NCBI GenBank assembly: GCA_031284475.1
Contig: JAISZV010000070.1
Coordinates: forward strand, 1-10,647
Direction: 5' to 3'
DNA from: Proteiniphilum sp.
Lineage (GTDB): Bacteria > Bacteroidota > Bacteroidia > Bacteroidales > Dysgonomonadaceae
Length of the DNA: 10,647 nucleotides
Shown: one piece after another, positions 1 through 7,064 of the stretch
How the letters are laid out: every line of letters starts with the position of its first letter
Numbering within the stretch: the stretch's first letter is position 1
Program-made: the position numbers and the translations under genes
Notes under the pieces: model-generated
What the model saw: only the letters and a program-made list of their open reading frames with translations
What the model was told of the DNA's origin: nothing
Databases searched by the model: none

Positions 1-28
1 TTTTGTAATTTTTAATTCTATTATATAC

Positions 29-213
29 TGTCCGTATCCCGGACAAGAGTAATCTTGGGCGTATTGTTTCCATCCGCCTCCCGGATGAGTGCAATTTTGA
101 TTGAATTGCCTCCGTCCGCTTCCCGGACGAGAACAATCTTGATCGTATTGCCTCCGTCCGCCTCCCGGACGAGTGCAATCCGGATTGAATTGCCTTCGTC
201 CGCTTCCCGGACG
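29..213. repeat. 42-bp tandem hairpin array, five copies
   Basis: Five hairpins start at 29, 71, 113, 155 and 197, an exact 42-bp period. Each has a 6-bp stem and a 5-nt loop. The stems are TGTCCG/CGGACA in copy 1, CATCCG/CGGATG in copy 2 and CGTCCG/CGGACG in copies 3-5, so both sides of the stem change together. Loops alternate: TATCC, CCTCC, CTTCC, CCTCC, CTTCC. The 25-nt linkers also alternate: those after copies 1 and 3 contain AATCTTG and GTATTG, while those after copies 2 and 4 contain GTGCAAT and GAATTG. The array is therefore A-B-A-B-A with an underlying 84-bp unit. Linkers of copies 2 and 4 contain a further inverted repeat, GCAAT/ATTGC. Function is unknown. It could be a protein-binding or transcript-structuring array belonging to a gene left of the window. 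Confidence 0.9.
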
Positions 214-220
214 ATAACTC

Positions 221-340
221 TTTACCGCAAAGTACGCAAGGTTTTTCGCAAAGGACGCAAAGCAAGGTATTGATAACCGGAAATTGCAATTTTGCACACT
301 TTGCGTACTCTTTGCGCACTCTTTGCGCACTTTGCGGTTA
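221..340. repeat. Long imperfect inverted repeat built from CGCAAAG words
   Basis: The left arm (about 222-262) reads ACCGCAAAGTACGCAAGG, then CGCAAAGGACGCAAAG. The complement of the right arm (about 298-340) reads AACCGCAAAGTGCGCAAAG followed by two more CGCAAAG-type words ending in GTACGCAA. The arms are thus imperfect inverted copies around a roughly 35-nt centre, and each arm is itself a short-period direct repeat of about 9-12 nt. A transcript across it could form a long hairpin. I infer a dispersed intergenic repeat of the host genome, since no gene is visible inside it. It directly abuts the 42-bp array, so the two may be parts of one element. Confidence 0.75.
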
Positions 341-655
341 AAAATGCTTTTGTCCAATTTTCGCTTTTCCAATCCGGTATAAATAATCCCATAATTCTTA
401 ATTTCTTACATTATTAAATGTGAATAAATAACCATACTTTCCCTGATACGCACTTCATTTCGCACCGGGTAAAATATTGTTTATCAAAAAAGTTCTTTAT
501 TGTGTTACGCACGAAGAGAGGCATTCCGGTAAAATAATTTATCCTGCCGGGTATTTCAGAGGTATTTATATGCGTGTTATTCATATATTTTCCTTATCGC
601 GCAATTAAAAAACCGGCATAAATGTAGGTCATTATTTTGAAATGAACAAACAAAA

Positions 656-681
656 ATGCAAAAAATAAATGCAAAAAATAA
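656..681. repeat. 13-bp perfect tandem duplication
   Basis: ATGCAAAAAATAA occurs twice back to back, at 656-668 and 669-681. It is A-rich and lies directly beside the GC-rich hairpin at 686-699. It may be a slippage product. No function can be assigned. Confidence 0.85.
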
Positions 682-685
682 GCGC

Positions 686-699
686 GGCGCAGAGACGCC
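686..699. repeat. GC-rich hairpin, GGCG-CAGAGA-CGCC
   Basis: A 4-bp GC stem (GGCG 686-689, CGCC 696-699) with a 6-nt loop lies in a GC-rich island (about 682-710) surrounded by AT-rich DNA. The abrupt composition change suggests a small dispersed repeat. No T-tract follows the stem on either strand at the expected distance, so I do not call it a terminator. Confidence 0.45.
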
Positions 700-773
700 G
701 GGACGAAACGGTATTATTCTAAAAAAAGGTTGACTATCTTTGGCTTACCCGGAACGCTCAGACAAGGAAAACA

Positions 774-1664
774 TTAATCTTTCATCTCGAAACTGCACGA
801 ACCGATATGGCTTCCGTCGGCAAAGATATCCGCTTTGTAAACGCCCGGCATCAAAAATTCTTCAATGTCCCAATACATGGTGACGGGCATTTCTTCACCG
901 CCATATTCCACTGTCCGTTTCATGGAGTAGAGGATATTTCCGTTTTCGTATGGGAATGTGTCGGAGGGTTTTTTGGAGAGCGCCGATCCGTCGGGCGCCA
1001 TCAAGCGGACGTAAATAGTGCGTTCCCCCGGTTCGGCGGTGATATTGCGGGCCAGGGTGAAAGAAACGACAAACTGTGCGCTGCGGCTCAGGCGCGACTG
1101 TTCCTTTCCTCTCTCGTTCACTGCTTTGGCGAAGATATTGGTAGCTACCAACTGGGCAGCCAGCGAAACCTTTTCCGAAAGTTGTTCCCGCTCCTGTGAT
1201 ACTTGCCTGAGGGTTTGTGTTGTTCTCTGGTACCGGTCGGTGATTTGCCGGTTTTCAGCGCGTAGTTGCTCATTGAGCCTGTTGAGCGAATCAATCTGCT
1301 GCACATAAGAACGGAGAATCTTACGCAACGTTGACAATTCATCTTTCAACCGTTTAATTTCGGCCTGGTCGCTCGCTTTGGTCATCCGTAGTTCTTCCTG
1401 CAAGCGAATCACTTTGGCCCGTTCGTTCTCCAATTTATACAGCAGGGAGTCGTTTTGAACGCTGAACTTAAACCCTTCGTATTGCAATGAAATAGCTTCG
1501 TACTCGTCCTCCAGTTCCTGTTTGTCGATAACAAACTGTTCCTGCATCTCGCTCATCTGCGAGTTCCTGGAAATGAGGAACCCGATAAGAATAGCCATCG
1601 CTATAACGAGTACGGCTATCAAGGCAACCAACTGCGGCGTTCGTTCTTTCAAGTTCATCTTCAT
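774..1664 (-). CDS. Membrane-anchored coiled-coil protein, unknown function
   Basis: A 296-residue protein with no recognised enzymatic motif. Residues 1-12 are a short charged N-terminus, and 13-32 form one strongly hydrophobic segment (LVALIAVLVIAMAILIGFL) that reads as an uncleaved membrane anchor. Residues about 40-168 are rich in E, K, Q, R and L with heptad-like spacing, predicting a long coiled coil. Residues about 175-296 look like a compact beta-rich domain ending in a PGVYKADIFADG stretch. I infer a single-pass inner-membrane protein with its stalk and C-terminal domain on one side, most likely the periplasm. The start at 1664 is followed two codons later by another ATG (1658), and neither has a good ribosome-binding site. 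It lies 353 bp from the ROK gene with its own putative promoter, so joint transcription is doubtful. Its coiled coil can give misleading SMC-like matches; nothing supports an SMC ATPase. Confidence 0.88.
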   Translation of the reverse strand: MKMNLKERTPQLVALIAVLVIAMAILIGFLISRNSQMSEMQEQFVIDKQELEDEYEAISLQYEGFKFSVQNDSLLYKLENERAKVIRLQEELRMTKASDQAEIKRLKDELSTLRKILRSYVQQIDSLNRLNEQLRAENRQITDRYQRTTQTLRQVSQEREQLSEKVSLAAQLVATNIFAKAVNERGKEQSRLSRSAQFVVSFTLARNITAEPGERTIYVRLMAPDGSALSKKPSDTFPYENGNILYSMKRTVEYGGEEMPVTMYWDIEEFLMPGVYKADIFADGSHIGSCSFEMKD

Positions 1665-1690
1665 CTAATCGCTTATTTTCCAATCGACCG

Positions 1691-1722
1691 CAAAAATAAC
1701 CCTTTTCAGGGTAAACCCCAAT
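1691..1722 (-). promoter_or_regulatory. Candidate Bacteroidota promoter for the coiled-coil gene
   Basis: On the minus strand TATTTTTG (1698 down to 1691) matches the TAnnTTTG -7 element. ATTG (1722-1719), 20 nt upstream, is a 3-of-4 match to the TTTG -33 element. Transcription would start near 1685, about 20 nt before the ATG. A 5-bp inverted repeat, ACCCT/AGGGT (1699-1712), lies in the spacer directly upstream of the -7 element and could be an operator. Confidence 0.5.
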
Positions 1723-2017
1723 GATTCACCGGCCTTTTTTGTAAATTTAAGAGTTTTATTCAACTTTCGCATATACCTAACCCGAAAAGTTTGCGGCTAC
1801 CACCCATACCACAAGCGGCAATTAGGGGGTGCCGCCCGGTATTGAACGGCAAAGGAGAACCGGTTGGCGTTAACTTCAACCGGAACCGGGAAGGAATAGG
1901 CGGGGATATCCGCTATCTTCCCTGCCATCAAAGAAGTATCATTATGAATATCCGCTATGCGTTTTTCTTGATAAACCGGTTCGCCGGGGGAGGGGCGCCT
2001 GACGGAAAAGCCGGATA
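1723..2017. other. Intergenic stretch with small inverted repeats; no convincing gene
   Basis: This lies between the stop of the ROK gene and the promoter of the coiled-coil gene. It contains a GCGGCA/TGCCGC hairpin (1815-1820 and 1830-1835), a CCGGTTG/CAACCGG hairpin (1860-1866 and 1877-1883) and two copies of ATATCCGCTAT 42 nt apart (1906-1916 and 1948-1958). From about 1795 onward it is more GC-rich than ordinary intergenic DNA here. A minus-strand open frame from a TTG at 2054 to 1797 (85 codons, ending LWYGW) overlaps the end of the ROK gene by 37 nt. It has no clear ribosome-binding site. It could be a gene remnant or a dispersed repeat that happens to be open. Confidence 0.5.
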
Positions 2018-3223
2018 TTATTCGTTGAACAGGCGGCTTCGGGCAATCATACAAGCGCCGATGACCCCTGCTTTGTTTTTCAACTTTGACGTTACAATCC
2101 TCGTGTCTTTATTGACTAAGTTAAGGGAATGTTTCCTGATGGAACTCCGTATAGGCAGCATGATAAATCCCTCCGTTTCCGCTACTTGTCCCCCGATGAT
2201 AACCAATTCCGGATTAAAGATATTGATGAGGCCGGCAATATATTTACCCAGCTTGTAACCCACCTCCTCTATTATCTCAATGCAGAGAGGGTCTTCCATA
2301 TTGGTAGCCTTGATTATATCGGTAAGCGTAAGTTTGCTTATATCTTTCACCTGCCCGGTGAGGAGGGTGCTTTCTCCTTTTGCGATACGCTCCATGACTA
2401 TCCGGTGTATGGCTAAGCCGGACGCTTCGGTTTCGAGGCACCCTTTTTTCCCGCAATGGCAGAGGATCTCATTCTCGAAAATGGGAAAATGGCCGAACTC
2501 GCCCGAAAAGCCCGATTTTCCGTAATAAGGCTTCCCTTCTATAATGATGCCGATGCCTAATCCCCACGAAATATTGATGAAAATAACATTCTGCTCTCCC
2601 TCCGACACTCCTTTCATATATTCGCCATAGGCCATGGCGCGCGTGTCGTTATCGATCCCAACATTGTAATTCAGCCGCTTTGTAAGCGTTTCGCTGATAG
2701 GGCTCTCACTGAAATAAAAACTGCTATAACTGTACCCCGATTCGGGATTTACTCGGCCCGAAATATTCAGGTTAATGTTGAATATCTTTTTTTTGAGATC
2801 CCCGGTCTTGTCGATAAAATCACGGATGTGACCGCAAAGCAGGTCAAACGACCCGGTTGTATTTTCATAAGAATAGGGAATGCCCGTAAGATACTCTATA
2901 ATATTGCCTGTGAAGTCCATCAGGGCAATATTCAGATGATGGCGGCTCATATCTACGCCTACAAAATAGGCGGAAGCCGGATTTAACCCATACACGCTCG
3001 GATGCCTCCCGCCGGTTGTCTGTATCTTCCCTAATTCGGTTATTAATCCCTGGTCTTTGAGCTCGGCAATAAATTTGGTAATGGTGGGTACGCTGAGGTC
3101 GAGCTCTTTGGATAATTCGGCGATGGTGTCGTTGCCTGTGGTGATGAAATGGTTGATAATGTCTTTTTTTATCTGTACGTTTTTGAGGCTCTTATCGCTT
3201 TTTAAAAGAAGATTCTTTACCAT
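2018..3223 (-). CDS. ROK-family transcriptional regulator / sugar kinase homologue
   Basis: A 401-residue protein of the NagC/Mlc/XylR (ROK) type. An N-terminal winged HTH (about residues 30-65; TIAELSKELDLSVPTITKFI) precedes a ROK sugar-kinase fold from about residue 84. Visible ROK hallmarks are a phosphate-loop region (VGVDMSRHHLNIALMD), GIDNDTRA carrying the sugar-binding Asn and catalytic-position Asp (about D193), GEFGH, and the zinc motif CHCGKKGCLE (Cys about 255, 257 and 262, with His 245). The key sugar-binding and catalytic positions appear intact, so it may bind or phosphorylate a sugar as well as bind DNA; the ligand is unknown. I chose the ATG at 3223. A TTG eight codons upstream (3247) would lengthen it to 409 residues but is less likely. 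It is transcribed divergently from the pyrophosphatase gene. The adjacent genes are not sugar genes, so its targets may be elsewhere. Confidence 0.93.
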   Translation of the reverse strand: MVKNLLLKSDKSLKNVQIKKDIINHFITTGNDTIAELSKELDLSVPTITKFIAELKDQGLITELGKIQTTGGRHPSVYGLNPASAYFVGVDMSRHHLNIALMDFTGNIIEYLTGIPYSYENTTGSFDLLCGHIRDFIDKTGDLKKKIFNINLNISGRVNPESGYSYSSFYFSESPISETLTKRLNYNVGIDNDTRAMAYGEYMKGVSEGEQNVIFINISWGLGIGIIIEGKPYYGKSGFSGEFGHFPIFENEILCHCGKKGCLETEASGLAIHRIVMERIAKGESTLLTGQVKDISKLTLTDIIKATNMEDPLCIEIIEEVGYKLGKYIAGLINIFNPELVIIGGQVAETEGFIMLPIRSSIRKHSLNLVNKDTRIVTSKLKNKAGVIGACMIARSRLFNE

Positions 3224-3284
3224 GATATTAATCCGTTTAGTGATCAAATTCAGATTGTACCGATTGTTTTTGTGAAGTAACTCA

Positions 3285-3296
3285 TCCCGGCCGGGA
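3285..3296. promoter_or_regulatory. Perfect 12-bp palindrome in the ROK leader
   Basis: TCCCGGCCGGGA is a perfect palindrome lying between the predicted transcription start (about 3312, minus strand) and the ROK start codon. A self-complementary site just downstream of a promoter is a common repressor position, so autoregulation by the ROK protein is a reasonable inference. Known NagC/Mlc operators are AT-rich and longer, so the match is positional only. Confidence 0.4.
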
Positions 3297-3318
3297 GGAC
3301 TCTCTCACTGAAAACAAA

Positions 3319-3348
3319 CAAAGTTATGAAAAAAAATGATCCGGCAAA
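3319..3348 (-). promoter_or_regulatory. Bacteroidota-type promoter for the ROK gene
   Basis: On the minus strand TTTG (3348-3345) and TAACTTTG (3326-3319) are separated by 18 nt. This closely matches the TTTG / TAnnTTTG consensus of the primary sigma factor in this phylum. The start site would fall near 3312, leaving a leader of about 90 nt that includes the palindrome at 3285-3296. Confidence 0.65.
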
Positions 3349-3381
3349 AGCAAAAATGTAAAGAAAACTTTGTTATATACC

Positions 3382-3411
3382 TTTCCAATCTTTTTCTTTT
3401 TGGTATCTTTG
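3382..3411 (+). promoter_or_regulatory. Promoter of the pyrophosphatase gene
   Basis: TATCTTTG (3404-3411) is a perfect TAnnTTTG -7 element. A degenerate -33 element, TTTC (3382-3385), lies 18 nt upstream. Transcription would start near 3418, giving a leader of about 70 nt that is AT-rich and has no obvious Shine-Dalgarno before the ATG at 3490. It is back to back with the ROK promoter. Confidence 0.6.
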
Positions 3412-3489
3412 CGCGGAAATAATACTCTTTTTTTAACGGCATGATGCATGTGAATGGAAATATAACGTCAAACTATAAATAAATAATTT

Positions 3490-5691
3490 ATGAATTACTT
3501 TTACCTTGTACCGGCCGCCTCTATAGTGGCGCTGATTTTTGCATATTACTTCTTCAAAGGAATGATGAAGGAGAGCGAGGGTACGGAAAAAATGAAAACC
3601 ATTGCCCGTTACGTTCGCGAGGGAGCCATGTCGTACCTCAAACAACAGTATAAAGTGGTAATCGTCGTGTTTATTGTGCTGGCCCTTCTTTTTGCTGCTA
3701 TGGCTTACTTCGGCCTGCAAAACAGTTGGGTGCCGTTTGCTTTTCTTACCGGCGGTTTTTTCTCTGGACTGGCAGGATTCTTCGGTATGAAGACGGCCAC
3801 CTATGCCTCGGCCAGGACTGCCAACGCCGTGCGCCGCTCGCTGAACAGCGGACTACAAGTGGCATTCCGGTCGGGAGCCGTGATGGGGCTTGTGGTAGTG
3901 GGGCTGGCATTGCTCGATATTTCTGCGTGGTACCTGGTGCTGGATCACTTTGTGGAAAACGTCGAAACCGGGCATAAACTGATCATGATCACCACCACCA
4001 TGCTTACCTTCGGGATGGGGGCTTCCACGCAGGCGCTGTTTGCCCGTGTGGGCGGCGGAATCTATACCAAAGCCGCCGATGTGGGCGCCGACTTAGTGGG
4101 AAAAGTGGAGGCAGGCATTCCTGAAGACGATCCGCGTAACCCGGCCACCATAGCCGATAACGTAGGCGATAACGTGGGCGATGTGGCGGGAATGGGCGCC
4201 GACCTCTACGAGTCTTATTGCGGTTCCATCCTTTCCACGGCGGCTCTGGGCGCATCGGCATTTGTGATGACGCCGGCGATGCAGAAGAATGCCGTATTTG
4301 CCCCTATGATTATTGCCGCCATCGGCGTATTCCTCTCTATCTTCGGCATTTTTCTGGTAAGAACCAAAGAAAACGCTTCGGTAAAGCAATTGATGGATTC
4401 CCTTAACCGGGGCGTGAATGTGAGCGCAATCCTGATTGCCGGCGCTACTTTCGCTATCTTATACCTGTTGGGATTCGACAACTGGCTGGGGTTGTCTTTT
4501 TCTGTGATTGCCGGACTTCTTGCCGGAATTATTATCGGACAGGGCACCGAATATTTCACGTCGCACTCCTATAAACCTACAAGGAATATTGCCGCCAGCG
4601 CAAAAACCGGCCCCGCTACGGTGATCATCTCAGGAATGGGAACCGGTTTTGTTTCTACGGTGATACCCGTGGTTACCATTGCCTCGGCTATCATGATCTC
4701 TTATTTGTCCGCTATCCGCTTTGATGTGCAGAATATGATTTCCGCCGGCAACCTGAGTATGGGTTTGTACGGTATCGCCATCGCTGCGGTGGGGATGCTC
4801 TCTACCCTGGGTATTACTTTGGCTACCGACGCTTACGGCCCTATCGCCGATAACGCCGGCGGTAATGCCGAAATGAGCGGGCTGGAGCCGGAAGTGAGAA
4901 AACGTACCGATGCGCTGGATGCGCTGGGAAATACAACTGCCGCTACCGGAAAAGGGTTTGCCATAGGCTCGGCGGCGCTGACCGCCCTGGCGTTGCTCGC
5001 ATCTTATATGGAAGAGATACGGATAGGAATGATTCGCTTGGGCAACAATGTGCTTGAATTTGCCAATGGAGATACGGTAGAGGTTGCTAAAGCCAGTTTT
5101 GTGGATTTTATGAACTACTTCCAGGTTACGCTGATGAACCCGAAAGTGCTCGCGGGTATTTTCCTGGGGTCGATGATGGCGTTCCTTTTCTGCGGACTTA
5201 CAATGAATGCCGTAGGAAGAGCGGCGCAAAAGATGGTGGAAGAAGTGCGCCGCCAGTTCCGTGAGATAAAGGGCATATTGACGGGGGAAGCTACTCCCGA
5301 CTATGCGTGCTGCGTAGCTATCTCTACCAAAGGCGCCCAGCGGGAAATGCTGCTGCCCTCGCTATTGGCGATTATCATACCTATATTAACCGGCCTGGTT
5401 TTCGGAGTAGCCGGCGTAATGGGCCTGCTGGCCGGCGGCTTGGGCGCCGGTTTCGTACTTGCCGTCTTTATGGCCAATTCCGGCGGAGCATGGGATAATG
5501 CAAAGAAATACATTGAAGAGGGTCATCTGGGAGGAAAAGGGAGCGAAGCGCACAAGGCAACCGTCGTGGGCGATACGGTAGGCGACCCGTTTAAAGATAC
5601 CTCCGGCCCCTCTCTTAATATCCTTATCAAGTTGATGAGCATGGTAGCAATCGTGATGGCCGGCCTTACAGCGGCATGGAGCCTGCTGTAA
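3490..5691 (+). CDS. hppA: Membrane-bound ion-translocating pyrophosphatase
   Basis: A 733-residue integral membrane pump that hydrolyses pyrophosphate to two phosphates and moves H+ and/or Na+ across the cytoplasmic membrane. The length and many hydrophobic segments fit the 16-helix family. Catalytic signatures are present: [11 protein letters not shown] (197-207), [19 protein letters not shown] (212-230), [12 protein letters not shown] (231-242), [20 protein letters not shown] (445-464), [14 protein letters not shown] (663-676) and [17 protein letters not shown] (692-708). In [10 protein letters not shown] (480-489) the positions that are Lys and Thr in K+-independent enzymes are Ala484 and Gly487, which marks the K+-dependent subfamily. 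Whether it pumps H+, Na+ or both cannot be read reliably; dual Na+/H+ pumps are known from Bacteroides. It probably salvages biosynthetic pyrophosphate energy. It is followed 159 bp later by mdh, which has its own -7 element. Confidence 0.97.
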   Translation: MNYFYLVPAASIVALIFAYYFFKGMMKESEGTEKMKTIARYVREGAMSYLKQQYKVVIVVFIVLALLFAAMAYFGLQNSWVPFAFLTGGFFSGLAGFFGMKTATYASARTANAVRRSLNSGLQVAFRSGAVMGLVVVGLALLDISAWYLVLDHFVENVETGHKLIMITTTMLTFGMGASTQALFARVGGGIYTKAADVGADLVGKVEAGIPEDDPRNPATIADNVGDNVGDVAGMGADLYESYCGSILSTAALGASAFVMTPAMQKNAVFAPMIIAAIGVFLSIFGIFLVRTKENASVKQLMDSLNRGVNVSAILIAGATFAILYLLGFDNWLGLSFSVIAGLLAGIIIGQGTEYFTSHSYKPTRNIAASAKTGPATVIISGMGTGFVSTVIPVVTIASAIMISYLSAIRFDVQNMISAGNLSMGLYGIAIAAVGMLSTLGITLATDAYGPIADNAGGNAEMSGLEPEVRKRTDALDALGNTTAATGKGFAIGSAALTALALLASYMEEIRIGMIRLGNNVLEFANGDTVEVAKASFVDFMNYFQVTLMNPKVLAGIFLGSMMAFLFCGLTMNAVGRAAQKMVEEVRRQFREIKGILTGEATPDYACCVAISTKGAQREMLLPSLLAIIIPILTGLVFGVAGVMGLLAGGLGAGFVLAVFMANSGGAWDNAKKYIEEGHLGGKGSEAHKATVVGDTVGDPFKDTSGPSLNILIKLMSMVAIVMAGLTAAWSLL

Positions 5692-5749
5692 TCCGCCCCG
5701 TTTAGCGTTTATTATTACTTGATACGCCTTCCGGTTCAGTGACATTTTG

Positions 5750-5757
5750 TATATTTG
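5750..5757 (+). promoter_or_regulatory. -7 element upstream of mdh
   Basis: TATATTTG is a perfect TAnnTTTG match. No good TTTG lies at the expected -33 position, the nearest partial match being CTTG at 5718-5721, which is too far. A start near 5764 would leave an 87-nt leader. I see no terminator after hppA, so read-through into mdh is also possible. Confidence 0.5.
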
Positions 5758-5850
5758 ACGCTTCAAACCGCATATCCGGCAGGAACTGTTTCAAAAAGAA
5801 ATCGCCTGGTGGAATAAGACGTATTATTAACATTCAAATATAAATCAATT

Positions 5851-6849
5851 ATGAGTTTTCTGTCAAACGACAAATTAACGATTGTAGGAGCTGCCGGTAT
5901 GATCGGTTCCAATATGGTGCAAACAGCCGCCATGATGCATTTAACGCCCAATATCTGCCTGTACGACCCGTTTGCACTCGGTCTGGAAGGGGTAGTGGAA
6001 GAGATGCGCCACTGCGGTTTTGAAGGGGTAAACTTCACTTACTCCACCGATGTGAAAGAAGCGTTCACCGGCTCCAGATACATGATCTCTTCAGGCGGCG
6101 CACCCCGTAAGGATGGAATGACCCGCGAGGATCTGTTGAAGGGAAATGCTGAGATTGCCGCCCAACTCGGTAAAGACGTCAAGGCGTATTGCCCCGGCCT
6201 GAAACATCTGACTATTATCTTTAATCCGGCAGATATTACCGGCTTAGTGGCGTTGATCTACTCCGGCCTGAAACCGTCGCAGGTGACTACATTAGCCGCA
6301 TTGGACAGTACCCGCCTGCAAAGCGAACTGGCAAAGCATTTCGGCGTAGAACAGAGCAAAGTGACCGGCGCCCGCACCTATGGCGGACACGGGGAACAAA
6401 TGGCGGTTTTTGCATCCACTGCCAAAGTGGACGGCAAACCTCTTACCGCTCTTATCGGAACAGATGCTCTCACCAATGAAGCGTGGGCAGAGTTGAAACA
6501 ACGCGTAACCAAAGGCGGCGCCAATATCATCAAGCTGCGTGGACGCTCCTCGTTTCAAAGCCCGTCCTATGCCTCGGTTGAGATGATCCGCGCTGCTATG
6601 GGAGGCGAATCTTTCCGCTGGCCGGCAGGGTGCTATGTGAATATCCCCGGATTTGAGAATATCATGATGGCGATGGAGACTACGCTCGATAAGAACGGTG
6701 TTTCATACGGTGAAGTGAAAGGTACCGACGCCGAAATAGCAGAACTGAAACAGAGCTACGGACACTTAGTGAAATTGCGCGACGAAGTGATCGCTATGGG
6801 TATTATCCCGCCGGTAGACCAGTGGAATAGCGTGAATCCGAATCTGTAA
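5851..6849 (+). CDS. mdh: Malate dehydrogenase, NAD-type
   Basis: A 332-residue cytoplasmic LDH/MDH-superfamily enzyme that interconverts malate and oxaloacetate. The Rossmann motif GAAGMIGSN occupies residues 13-21. Asp39 at the end of the second strand (CLYD) predicts NAD rather than NADP use. The mobile substrate loop GGAPRKDGMTR carries the two expected arginines (86 and 92). NPAD (125-128), LDSTR with Asp152 and Arg155, and GGHGEQM with catalytic His180 complete the active site. Arginines in the loop at this position point to malate rather than lactate as substrate. The ATG at 5851 follows an A/T-rich leader without Shine-Dalgarno, usual for this phylum. In anaerobic Bacteroidales this enzyme feeds the reductive branch from oxaloacetate to fumarate and succinate. 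That role is inferred from relatives, not from the sequence. A terminator follows 29 nt after the stop. Confidence 0.95.
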   Translation: MSFLSNDKLTIVGAAGMIGSNMVQTAAMMHLTPNICLYDPFALGLEGVVEEMRHCGFEGVNFTYSTDVKEAFTGSRYMISSGGAPRKDGMTREDLLKGNAEIAAQLGKDVKAYCPGLKHLTIIFNPADITGLVALIYSGLKPSQVTTLAALDSTRLQSELAKHFGVEQSKVTGARTYGGHGEQMAVFASTAKVDGKPLTALIGTDALTNEAWAELKQRVTKGGANIIKLRGRSSFQSPSYASVEMIRAAMGGESFRWPAGCYVNIPGFENIMMAMETTLDKNGVSYGEVKGTDAEIAELKQSYGHLVKLRDEVIAMGIIPPVDQWNSVNPNL

Positions 6850-6876
6850 GATTCTAAAGTTAGATATTGTTATATA

Positions 6877-6993
6877 AAAAAGAGGGTGTATCAATGTGAT
6901 TTCACCCTCTTTGTATTCGTACTCCTGTCGGAGAACAACTCCAAATATTCAATTCTCAAAAGCCTGTTTCCTATTTTGATACAGCCTCTTTTT
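6877..6993. repeat. 18-nt inverted-repeat-bounded element (possible MITE or IS remnant)
   Basis: AAAAAGAGGGTGTATCAA (6877-6894) reappears as its reverse complement, with one mismatch, at 6976-6993 (TTGATACAGCCTCTTTTT). This gives a 117-bp unit bounded by near-identical inverted ends. The ends resemble terminal inverted repeats of insertion sequences that begin with a GAG..TGT motif, but I cannot name a family. No transposase fragment or clear target-site duplication is visible. The mdh terminator hairpin lies inside the left end. Confidence 0.5.
6879..6912 (+). terminator. Terminator hairpin after mdh
   Basis: A 10-bp perfect stem, AAAGAGGGTG (6879-6888) with CACCCTCTTT (6903-6912), encloses a 14-nt loop that can pair further as ATCA/TGAT. 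The run of A before and T at the end of the stem fits a bidirectional intrinsic terminator, although the T-tract is only three bases. It lies 29 nt after the mdh stop. Confidence 0.75.
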
Positions 6994-7064
6994 GATGCAA
7001 ACGGGTTTTATATTCCGATTATCTCATACCAAACCTAAAGGAACCTAAACTATCTTGTCTACGA

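Larger units (their letters stand above)
341..773. other. AT-rich gene-free stretch
   Basis: I see no coding region in either strand that has both convincing length and composition. Most of it is AT-rich with scattered stops. Its only clear structures are near the right end: the 13-bp tandem duplication at 656-681 and the GC-rich hairpin at 686-699. Together with the repeats on its left, this makes the first 773 bases a repeat-rich intergenic region. It lies downstream of the minus-strand gene that ends at 774. Confidence 0.6.

Noticed and set aside
29-213. CRISPR array
   Set aside because: The repeats are regular, but the 25-nt linkers between hairpins are themselves repeated in two alternating types. 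True spacers would be unrelated to each other, and no cas gene is nearby.
55-273. Open frame coding for a 14-residue periodic peptide (PPSASRT-type repeats)
   Set aside because: It is open because the 42-bp repeat is a multiple of three. It starts at a TTG inside the array, has no ribosome-binding site, and runs into the CGCAAAG inverted repeat. The conserved feature is the base-paired stem, not the codons.
721-773. Intrinsic terminator for the minus-strand coiled-coil gene
   Set aside because: A T-run on the minus strand is preceded only by a 3-bp GGT/ACC pairing across a long loop, too weak to call.
3224-3247. Eight-residue N-terminal extension of the ROK protein from a TTG start
   Set aside because: A standard ATG lies in frame at 3223, just before the conserved HTH region, and no ribosome-binding site favours the TTG.
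4630-5229. Long minus-strand open frame opposite the pyrophosphatase gene (199 codons)
   Set aside because: It lies wholly within hppA, whose frame carries all the family motifs. The opposite-strand translation is Arg/His/Gly-rich with no recognisable domain.
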